From: Clostridia bacterium
Lineage (GTDB): Bacteria > Bacillota > Clostridia > Christensenellales > UBA3700
Reading direction: 5' to 3'
Length of the DNA: 5,925 nt
Assembly: GCA_029067255.1 (NCBI GenBank)
Contig: JAIEEW010000107.1
Span: forward strand, 1 to 5,925
A model generated the notes under the pieces. That model saw nothing but the letters and a program-made list of their open reading frames with translations. It was not told the origin of the DNA and made no database searches. Positions 1 to 5,425 of the stretch are shown here, one piece after another; within the stretch, counting starts at the first letter, position 1, and the number at the start of each line of letters is the position of its first letter. Both the position numbers and the translations under genes were made by a program.

Positions 1-780
1 GAATTTATACAATATATAAACGATTACGCCAAACTGGTAAAGAAAAAAGGCGCAGCGTTTTACTTTTCCTTTCCGCCGATGAATAGATTGGCTTTGACGG
101 AAGACAGTTATGAAAACAGATTGCAAGTTTATAACGCGCTTTCCGAGAAACTCGATTGCGATATTATAGGAAATATAGAAGACCATATAATGGACGAAGG
201 ATATTTTTACGACAGCAACTACCATCTCAACGACAGCGGAGTAACGTACAATACCAAAGTTATGGTTGGAGATATAAAAAGACAGTTGGGAGATTCGTCT
301 GAAATAAAGATAGAAGTACTTCGCCCGTCCGGCGCGCAAATATCCGACTCTGATTCCGACAAAGATGAAACGTACAGCGAAGACTTCGAATACGTTGAAG
401 AAAACGCAGGCTGGGCGATAATAGCAGTCAAAGACAGCGCGAAAGGAAAAGAGATTTTGAGAACGCCGCAATATTACGAAGGTAAACCCGTCTATAAGAT
501 CAAAGAAGGCGCTTTTGTAGGAATAGCGGCAAAGAGCGTAAATATAGGCGATAATATCACCGTTCTCGAAGACGGCATTTTCTCGGGTTGCGATAATTTG
601 ATCGCCGTGAATTTATCCGTAAAACTCGGTGTCAACGACATATTGCCGTCGGTAGGCGACAACTTGTTGAACGGCGCGAATCCAAACCTGACGATTTACG
701 TTCCGTCGTCAAAGTACGGCGTTATGATCACGGATTATTTCTGGATGAGATATTCGCAATATCTTGCAGTTGCAAAATAA
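1..780 (+). CDS. SGNH/GDSL hydrolase-like protein with C-terminal BspA-type leucine-rich repeats (5' partial)
   Basis: The reading frame is open from the first base, so the gene begins upstream of the window and the ATG at 79 is only an internal Met; 259 residues are visible. Visible residues 1-92 look like the last part of an SGNH/GDSL hydrolase. A beta strand (GAAFYFSFPP) is followed by helices and then FYDSNYHLNDSG, where Asp71 and His75 resemble the Asp-His end of the catalytic triad; the Ser, Gly and Asn blocks would lie upstream. Residues about 114-130 form an acidic Ser/Asp/Glu linker (SDSDSDKDETYSED). Residues about 134-259 match the BspA-like LRR_5 pattern (KIKEGAFVG, VLEDGIFSGCDNL, then NLTIYVPSSKYG and a final aromatic segment). 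Such proteins usually act at the cell surface, where SGNH domains remove or transfer acyl groups on glycans; substrate and export signal cannot be judged here. The gene converges on radC, 8 bases away. Confidence 0.72.
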   Translation, partial: EFIQYINDYAKLVKKKGAAFYFSFPPMNRLALTEDSYENRLQVYNALSEKLDCDIIGNIEDHIMDEGYFYDSNYHLNDSGVTYNTKVMVGDIKRQLGDSSEIKIEVLRPSGAQISDSDSDKDETYSEDFEYVEENAGWAIIAVKDSAKGKEILRTPQYYEGKPVYKIKEGAFVGIAAKSVNIGDNITVLEDGIFSGCDNLIAVNLSVKLGVNDILPSVGDNLLNGANPNLTIYVPSSKYGVMITDYFWMRYSQYLAVAK

Positions 781-788
781 AAATTAAA

Positions 789-1538
789 TTATTTATACCT
801 ATCGTGAATGGGAGTGTATTGACAAAATCTTTTGAAATCATCGGCATAAGATGCGAGCGCTCCGCTGTGGCGGAAAGAAAAGCAGCCGTCTTTGGCGACT
901 ATGATATGGTCGGCGAGATGCAATTCGAGAGATTCGGCTACCGAAACCAACCATTTGGTAAATTCATAATCTGTGAGCGACGGAGTAGGATTGCCGGACG
1001 GATGATTATGCGCTATAAAGAAATCTTTGGCTTGCGTGCTTGAGGTTTTCAATATAAACTTTTTGATATCCAACTTGCATTGATTAGAATCTCCGCTGCT
1101 TATTCTGCAGGAATCGATGAGTTTGCCGTTGGGCGAAACTATCGCTAAGTAAAAGTGTTCTTCAGGTTCGTCGGCAAACAATTCTTTGAAATAGTTCATA
1201 GCGTCTTCGGTTGTGTTTATGATAATTTTGTCGCCCAACTTTTGAAGGTTGTATCTTTTGATAAGTTTTGGCATAGACGTGAGAAACAAACAAGCGGATT
1301 GAGTCATATTCGGTACGCTCATCAGCATTTCTATTGAAGAATTGAATACGTTTTCTAAACTACCCGCAGCATCAAGAAGTTTATGAGCGATAGGATTAGT
1401 ATCTTTTCTGGGAATAAAAGGATAGAGAAGATACTCCAAAACTTCGTGGTCTTGCAAACTGTCAAGACCGTCTTTCGCTATACGCTGTCTCATGCGGTTG
1501 CGATGATTGGTATGAATATTGTCGCTTTTGTTTGACAT
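789..1538 (-). CDS. radC: RadC family JAB/JAMM-domain protein
   Basis: A 249-residue protein with the two-part RadC layout. Residues about 10-98 carry the N-terminal helical region (HRNRMRQRI, then LQDHEVLEYLLYPFIPRKDTNPIA). Its helix-hairpin-helix part is degenerate: the usual glycine turn is replaced by SVPNMTQSA. Residues about 110-225 are the JAMM/MPN domain. The metal motif is complete: His177-Asn-His179, then PSGNPTPSLTD with Ser187 and Asp190, and a likely catalytic Glu near 127; the family signature LADHIIV follows. RadC was first linked to DNA repair, but that role is disputed and the activity of the JAMM fold here is unknown, so the name denotes family only. The start ATG is preceded by AAGGAG (plus-strand 1550-1555) 11 bases upstream. 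It is the last gene of the operon, 22 bases after the protease stop. No terminator is visible after it. Confidence 0.9.
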   Translation of the reverse strand: MSNKSDNIHTNHRNRMRQRIAKDGLDSLQDHEVLEYLLYPFIPRKDTNPIAHKLLDAAGSLENVFNSSIEMLMSVPNMTQSACLFLTSMPKLIKRYNLQKLGDKIIINTTEDAMNYFKELFADEPEEHFYLAIVSPNGKLIDSCRISSGDSNQCKLDIKKFILKTSSTQAKDFFIAHNHPSGNPTPSLTDYEFTKWLVSVAESLELHLADHIIVAKDGCFSFRHSGALASYADDFKRFCQYTPIHDRYK

Positions 1539-1560
1539 CTTTTGTAATACTCCTTGCCCC

Positions 1561-2442
1561 TTAGTTGCTGTCCGAATCTCCGCTGTCGGGAGCGGGAGAG
1601 TAAGAAGAATAATTGATATTCTGACTGTCTAAAAATTCCGTTACCAGATTTGCCGGTATTGCGCATCCCAGACCGTAAGTCTTTGAGTCGCTGTCAACGG
1701 GCAGGTTGCTTGCCGAACCTTCCACACGCGCAAATATCAAGCCTACGACGCGGCTGTAACTATTTATAAGCGGACCGCCGCTGTTGCCGTGATTTATGTT
1801 GCCGTCGAGCAAAATAGACGGGTGAGAGTCTTCGCCCGAAAGTTTAACTGACGGCGCGGCGACCATAAGTTCGGAAAATACGAATCCTATGTCTTCGGGA
1901 TTACCGAAAGTGTAAAGTCTGTCGCCGTAGTAAGGCGTCGCCGTCGTATCGAATTCGACCGGCTGAAAATCTTTTGTAGTACCTATCACGGTGTCGATAA
2001 TATTTGGAACGACTTTTAGCAACGCTATATCTGCGACTTTGCTATAAGCGACCAAACGCGCGTTGTAAGAATCGCCGTTTACGTCTGATATGAAATAATC
2101 GGCATGCATCGGCAATTCGTTGGGAGAACTGTCGGACGGCAGATCCGAACCGTTTGTAAATCTTACCACACAATGGCGGTTGGTAATCACGTATCCGTCT
2201 TGAGTAACGAAAAATCCCGCGCTTTTGCTTGTGCGTCCTATGCTTTTGTATTCCGCGCTTATTCTTACGCAGGAAGCGACTGTATTGTTGGCAACAATAC
2301 TCGCAACGCGCGAATCTTCCACTTGTCCGATATCGATAAAGTAGCGTTCGGGGTCATTGTTTGAAAACACGCATCCCGCGCTTGCAAAAAGCAAAGCGCA
2401 CAAAGTCAAAATGATCGCCGTTGTGTAAAATCTTTTTTTCAT
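1561..2442 (-). CDS. Trypsin-like (S1C, HtrA/DegP-like) serine protease, predicted lipoprotein, no PDZ domain
   Basis: This 293-residue protein starts at the ATG at 2442, which shares one base with the stop of the previous gene (TAATG). An ATG at 2463 would add seven residues but lacks a ribosome site and would spoil the signal peptide. Residues 1-23 are a Lys-Lys-Arg start, a hydrophobic core and ASAG before Cys24, a plausible though imperfect lipobox (Ser rather than Leu at -3), so export and lipid anchoring are likely. The trypsin-fold triad is complete: His90 in VITNRHCVV, Asp138 in ADIALLKV and Ser221 in NHGNSGGPL. The domain ends near 272 and is followed only by a Ser/Asp-rich tail (SPAPDSGDSDSN); the PDZ domain of classical DegP/HtrA is absent. 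It probably cleaves misfolded or specific envelope proteins; substrate and control are unknown. It is the middle gene of a three-gene operon and its translation is probably coupled to the gene before it. Confidence 0.9.
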   Translation of the reverse strand: MKKRFYTTAIILTLCALLFASAGCVFSNNDPERYFIDIGQVEDSRVASIVANNTVASCVRISAEYKSIGRTSKSAGFFVTQDGYVITNRHCVVRFTNGSDLPSDSSPNELPMHADYFISDVNGDSYNARLVAYSKVADIALLKVVPNIIDTVIGTTKDFQPVEFDTTATPYYGDRLYTFGNPEDIGFVFSELMVAAPSVKLSGEDSHPSILLDGNINHGNSGGPLINSYSRVVGLIFARVEGSASNLPVDSDSKTYGLGCAIPANLVTEFLDSQNINYSSYSPAPDSGDSDSN

Positions 2443-3290
2443 TACTTCTTTTCTAATCTCCATTTTTCTGTATGTATCGCGCTTTCGCCTTTTTGCAGAA
2501 CCTTTACGGGGGAGAGAGTTTCGATTTCAAGCATTATATCGTTGGTATACGTTTCTACGTTGCAACAATAATCTGCGTAATCGCCTTTGGGAGAATCGAA
2601 CGCAATGGAAAATTTCATACCCTTGATATCCACGCTTACTTCGTCTTTTATAAATACTCCCAGTTTGATAGGTTGAGAGATATTTTTCTGCGTCAAAGTA
2701 AGGCAGTCGTTTTCAAGTTTAAGACGTTCGTCTTTCAAATCTGTATAACTCCAAAGCACGAGATTTCTATTTGGTAAAAGTCCTTTGTCTTCAGTACTCA
2801 ACGGTATTCTTGCCACCGCGCCTTTATCCATTACGGACAGCGTCCACAGCGCGATAGGGGGAGTAGCGGTCTGAGCGCAGTTGACGAATTTGTGTTCCAA
2901 AACCGCGTTGCCGTCTTCGTCCATAGTGATTTTGATACTCTTTTTGATTCCGGTAGTCGCTTCCGTTTCGCTGATAAAGGTTACGCTGTTGCCTTCTTCA
3001 ACGACGTTGACGGGAGAGTTGTCGGGATAATACGTGTCGATATACTCAGGACTTTTCCAAAGTCTGTGTCCGCCGTAAATATGCCAGATACCTTTGCCCG
3101 CTAGATTTTTGTCAAAGTATTCTCCGCCTTTGTTTATCAAATCTTTTTCATCTTCGTAGAAAATGTTTTCTCCGCCGTCCATACCGTAATAGATTACTCT
3201 GGGACCGAGATCGACGGTAACTAACATGGTTTTTCCGCCCTTTGATAATTTTGCGCATTTGCCGTAAGTTTTATAGTTGATGAATTCCAT
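2442..3290 (-). CDS. DUF4380-like protein with predicted galactose-mutarotase-like fold
   Basis: A 282-residue soluble protein without signal peptide or membrane segment. Its pattern agrees with my recollection of the DUF4380 family: VTVDLGPRVIYYG near residues 25-36, WHIYGGHRLWKSPE at 69-82, YPDNSPV at 88-94, a TTGIKKSIKI strand, LPNRNLVLWSYTDLKDERL at 162-180, ETYTNDIMLEIETLSPV at 236-252 and a closing HTEKW at 263-267. These strand-rich blocks with Gly-Gly-His-Arg and Asn-Arg motifs resemble the aldose-1-epimerase/galactose mutarotase supersandwich, which binds sugars; a carbohydrate ligand is therefore an inference and no reaction is known. AGGAG (3301-3305 on the plus strand) sits 10 bases before the ATG. 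It is the first gene of the operon, transcribed from the promoter at 3316-3344, and its TAA overlaps the protease start. Confidence 0.78.
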   Translation of the reverse strand: MEFINYKTYGKCAKLSKGGKTMLVTVDLGPRVIYYGMDGGENIFYEDEKDLINKGGEYFDKNLAGKGIWHIYGGHRLWKSPEYIDTYYPDNSPVNVVEEGNSVTFISETEATTGIKKSIKITMDEDGNAVLEHKFVNCAQTATPPIALWTLSVMDKGAVARIPLSTEDKGLLPNRNLVLWSYTDLKDERLKLENDCLTLTQKNISQPIKLGVFIKDEVSVDIKGMKFSIAFDSPKGDYADYCCNVETYTNDIMLEIETLSPVKVLQKGESAIHTEKWRLEKK

Positions 3291-3315
3291 AATATTTTTA
3301 CTCCTGAATAATTAG

Positions 3316-3344
3316 ATTTTAACACAATAACAGAATAATATCAA
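3316..3344 (-). promoter_or_regulatory. SigA-type promoter of the DUF4380-protease-radC operon
   Basis: On the minus strand, TTGATA (3339-3344) is followed after 17 bases by TAAAAT (3316-3321). A TG lies one base before the -10, giving an extended -10 element. Transcription should start near 3309, leaving a leader of about 19 bases that contains the ribosome site AGGAG. The match is five of six bases in each hexamer; no start site has been measured. Confidence 0.75.
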
Positions 3345-3374
3345 GATAAAATATTTATATATAAACTAAAATAT

Positions 3375-3389
3375 GCGCGATAAGCGCGC
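3375..3389. repeat. Small GC-only inverted repeat between terminator and promoter
   Basis: GCGCG (3375-3379) and CGCGC (3385-3389) are perfect complements around a five-base loop (ATAAG), in otherwise very AT-rich DNA. The element lies between the terminator at 3407-3441 and the promoter at 3316-3344. On the minus strand it is followed by ATATTTTAG, so it could act as a weak second terminator; it could equally be a protein-binding dyad about 30 bases upstream of the -35. Neither role is shown. Confidence 0.4.
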
Positions 3390-3406
3390 TATAAGTTAAA
3401 ACGACG

Positions 3407-3441
3407 TAAAAATACCGCATACCTTTTCGATGGGTATGCGG
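3407..3441 (-). terminator. Intrinsic terminator of the lysA-membrane protein operon
   Basis: CCGCATACC (3415-3423) and GGTATGCGG (3433-3441) form a 9-bp perfect stem with a nine-base loop. On the minus strand the stem is followed directly by TATTTTTA (U-rich tract). It lies about 35 bases after the stop of the membrane protein gene and separates the two operons. Confidence 0.85.
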
Positions 3442-3475
3442 CGAATAATCCACAAATTCTTACCGTCAATACGGT

Positions 3476-3994
3476 TTAGTTTTCTTTCTTCTCTTTTTTT
3501 GCTTGTTTTGCTTTTTCCTTCTTACTTTTTTTGACCTGTTTTTTGATTGCTCTGTAAAGAGAGAAGAGTACTAGCAAGAGCGAGATAACGGCGACTATGA
3601 CAGCCATTACGTCTGCGAAAGACACCGCTTCTACGTTGACTATCATGAGTATAGACGTGATGAACGTAGTGAGTTTAAGCGTAAGTTTTTTTGTTTTCTT
3701 CACCCATTTGAGAGTGGTCTTTTGCTTTTTCGCGTCTTCTTTGGATTTCGCTCCCAATGCGGTGAAAAGAAGGAACAAAACTATCTGCAATCCGAGAAAC
3801 ACCGTAACGATAACGTTGACGGGAGTCCAGCCGTTTTTGTGTATCTTGTTTACGTCCAACGCTATGTAGACGCAGAAGGAGAGAAGCGTCCAAATTATAG
3901 ACAATACTTTGAGTTTGGACAACTTCTTTTTGCCGTCTTGTTTTTTCTCAATTTCGTTTTGCGTTTCAACGTTATTTTCTTTTGTCTTTTTCAT
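3476..3994 (-). CDS. Small lysine-rich membrane protein with about four transmembrane helices, function unknown
   Basis: I do not recognise this 172-residue protein. A very basic, charged N-terminus (residues 1-29, many Lys and Glu) precedes hydrophobic segments at about 30-47, 58-81, 107-122 and 127-148. A Lys-rich loop (82-106) joins the second and third, and a Lys-rich tail (149-172, KKQVKKSKKEKAKQAKKEKKEN) ends the protein. The positive-inside rule places both ends and the central loop in the cytoplasm. The start is well supported: AAGGGG, overlapping the lysA stop codon, lies five bases before the ATG. The 9-base gap to lysA and the terminator just downstream make it the second and last gene of that operon. 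The context hints at a link to lysine/diaminopimelate or cell-wall metabolism, but nothing in the protein shows an activity or a transport motif. Confidence 0.8.
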   Translation of the reverse strand: MKKTKENNVETQNEIEKKQDGKKKLSKLKVLSIIWTLLSFCVYIALDVNKIHKNGWTPVNVIVTVFLGLQIVLFLLFTALGAKSKEDAKKQKTTLKWVKKTKKLTLKLTTFITSILMIVNVEAVSFADVMAVIVAVISLLLVLFSLYRAIKKQVKKSKKEKAKQAKKEKKEN

Positions 3995-4003
3995 GATCGC
4001 CCC

Positions 4004-5260
4004 TTACTTTTTGAGACCGTCAAAGTCGAGAGTGGCGAAGTAGTCTTCGGGAGTTTCCGCGCGTCTGATAAGTTTTACGTTACCGTCTTCTTGAAGAAGA
4101 AGTTCCGCCGAACGCAGTTTGCCGTTGTAGTTATATCCCATGGAAAAACCGTGCGCGCCTGCGTCGTGGATATTGACGTAATCGCCGATTTCCACTTGCG
4201 GCAACATTCTGTCGACTGCGAATTTATCGTTGTTTTCGCAAAGGCCGCCCGTTACGTCGCATTTATACGTAGCAGGTTGATTTTCTTTTCCCAGCACCGT
4301 TATATGATGGTATGCGCCGTAAATAGCGGGACGCATGAGATTAGCCGCGCAAGCGTCCAATCCGACGTATTCTTTCCAAATATGTTTTTTATGTATGACT
4401 TTTGCTATAAGCGCGCCGTACGGAGCGAGCATAAATCTTCCGAGTTCTGTGAATATAGCGACGTCTCCCAATCCGTTGGGGACGAGAGTTTCTTCAAACG
4501 CTTTTCTTACGCCTTCGCCTATCGCGAGAATGTCGTTGCCTTCTTTATCGGGACGGTACTGCACGCCAACGCCGCCGGAAAGGTTGATAAATGAAATAGA
4601 TATTCCCAACTCGTTTTTGATTTCTACGGCAAGTTCGAAAAGAATCTTAGCCAAAGTGGGGTAGTAACCCACTCCTACCGTATTGCTTGCCAAAAACGCG
4701 TGTATGCCGAATCTCTTTACGCCGTAATCTCTGAGTTTTGCGTAAGCGATTTTGATTTGCTCTTTCGTCATACCGTATTTTGCGTCTTTGGGGGTGTCCA
4801 TTATTTCATTGTTCAGAGTAAAATCTCCGCCGGGATTGTATCTGCAGCACATTGTTTCCTGAAAAGGAGCGATCCCCTTATAGTAATCGATATGCGTAAG
4901 ATCGTCAAAATTTATTATTGCCCCCAACTTTGCCGCGAGAGCAAAATCTTCTTTGGGAGTAACGTTGGAAGAAAACATTATTTCGTTGCCTTTGAAACCG
5001 ACTTTATCGCTCATCATGAGTTCCGTCAGCGAAGAGCAATCCGCGCCGGCGCCTTCTTCTCTGAGTATCTGCAAAATATACGGGTTGGGCGTAGCCTTGA
5101 CCGCGAAGTACTCCTTAAAGCCTTTGTTCCAGCCAAACGCTTTTTTGAGCAGTCTTGCGTTTTCTCTTATTCCTTTTTCGTCGTAAATATGAAAAGGAGT
5201 AGGGTATTTTGTTGTGATTTTTTCAATCATTTCTTTGGTTACAAACGGTACTTTTTTCAT
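4004..5260 (-). CDS. lysA: Diaminopimelate decarboxylase-like PLP enzyme (fold type III)
   Basis: A 418-residue enzyme, the usual LysA length. The family converts meso-diaminopimelate to L-lysine and CO2, the last step of lysine synthesis, in the cytoplasm. The N-terminal alanine-racemase-type barrel (about 20-275) shows the PLP lysine Lys55 in YFAVKATPNP, His187 in FGIHAFLASN, the phosphate-binding loop LSGGVG (227-232) and TELGR (271-275). The C-terminal beta domain (about 276-410) holds RPAIYGAYHH, CENNDKF (341-347) and DAGAHGFSMGYNYNG (366-380). Three motifs differ from textbook LysA: ELGR for EPGR, CENND for CES-x-D and GAH for GAY. The enzyme may therefore belong to a divergent LysA subgroup or act on a related amino acid. 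The ATG at 5260 is preferred over an adjoining TTG at 5263; GGAG lies 10 bases upstream. It is the first gene of a two-gene operon with its own promoter. Confidence 0.85.
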   Translation of the reverse strand: MKKVPFVTKEMIEKITTKYPTPFHIYDEKGIRENARLLKKAFGWNKGFKEYFAVKATPNPYILQILREEGAGADCSSLTELMMSDKVGFKGNEIMFSSNVTPKEDFALAAKLGAIINFDDLTHIDYYKGIAPFQETMCCRYNPGGDFTLNNEIMDTPKDAKYGMTKEQIKIAYAKLRDYGVKRFGIHAFLASNTVGVGYYPTLAKILFELAVEIKNELGISISFINLSGGVGVQYRPDKEGNDILAIGEGVRKAFEETLVPNGLGDVAIFTELGRFMLAPYGALIAKVIHKKHIWKEYVGLDACAANLMRPAIYGAYHHITVLGKENQPATYKCDVTGGLCENNDKFAVDRMLPQVEIGDYVNIHDAGAHGFSMGYNYNGKLRSAELLLQEDGNVKLIRRAETPEDYFATLDFDGLKK

Positions 5261-5270
5261 CAATGTTATT

Positions 5271-5274
5271 CTCC
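5271..5274 (-). promoter_or_regulatory. Ribosome binding site of lysA
   Basis: GGAG on the minus strand lies 10 bases before the ATG at 5260 and 7 bases before an in-frame TTG at 5263, so spacing alone cannot decide. The ATG is preferred by codon and because the other genes here (DUF4380-like, radC) use 10-11 base spacing to an ATG. Confidence 0.6.
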
Positions 5275-5292
5275 GTACGTTTTAATATTAAA

Positions 5293-5321
5293 AGTATATA
5301 ACTTATAACGAACCTTGTCAA
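5293..5321 (-). promoter_or_regulatory. SigA-type promoter of the lysA operon
   Basis: On the minus strand a perfect TTGACA (5316-5321) is followed after 17 bases by TATACT (5293-5298), one base off consensus. Transcription should begin near 5286, giving a leader of about 26 bases. That is far too short for a lysine riboswitch, so any control by lysine would need a repressor or act elsewhere. Confidence 0.85.
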
Positions 5322-5329
5322 ATATTTGA
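5318..5329. repeat. 12-bp perfect palindrome overlapping the lysA -35 box
   Basis: TCAAATATTTGA reads the same on both strands and overlaps four bases of the -35 hexamer. The position suits a repressor operator, but a palindrome of this length is expected by chance about once in a few kilobases, so this is only a candidate. Confidence 0.3.
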
Positions 5330-5374
5330 ACGGGCGGAATTGCGGTTGAAGCGTATCTTTCGATTGATATTTGC

Positions 5375-5400
5375 AAAAAAAGCGGGCATTACGCCCGCTT
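5375..5400 (-). terminator. Intrinsic terminator of the M28 peptidase gene
   Basis: AAGCGGGC (5380-5387) and GCCCGCTT (5393-5400) form an 8-bp GC-rich stem with a five-base loop. On the minus strand it runs into seven consecutive T residues (complement of 5375-5381). It lies 25 bases past the peptidase stop and upstream of the lysA promoter, so the peptidase and lysA are separate transcription units. Confidence 0.92.
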
Positions 5401-5425
5401 CGGTATTTTGTTTTCAAACCGCGTT

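Noticed and set aside
79..81. ATG as start of the first plus-strand gene
   Set aside because: The frame is open back to base 1, upstream codons form a plausible SGNH-type beta strand, and no ribosome site precedes the ATG.
764..775. TTGCA/TGCAA dyad at the end of the first gene as a terminator
   Set aside because: The loop would be only two bases and no T-run follows on the plus strand; on the minus strand the T-rich stretch precedes the stem.
861..874. TCCGC/GCGGA hairpin as a terminator
   Set aside because: It lies inside the radC coding region and has no T-run on either strand.
2461..2463. Upstream ATG as start of the protease
   Set aside because: No ribosome site precedes it and it would put seven extra residues, including acidic ones, ahead of a classic Lys-Lys-Arg signal peptide. 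The overlapping TAATG at 2440-2444 fits better.
3722..4594. 290-codon plus-strand open frame
   Set aside because: It lies antisense across the membrane protein gene and lysA, which both have good ribosome sites and, for lysA, clear family motifs. The translation is low-complexity Phe/Arg/Val-rich with no recognisable domain.
4700..5308. 202-codon plus-strand open frame
   Set aside because: It is antisense to the N-terminal half of lysA and crosses its promoter; no ribosome site or domain, so a shadow of lysA codon usage.
5261..5345. Lysine riboswitch upstream of lysA
   Set aside because: The consensus promoter leaves a leader of only about 26 bases, too short for an L-box, and no such fold is visible.
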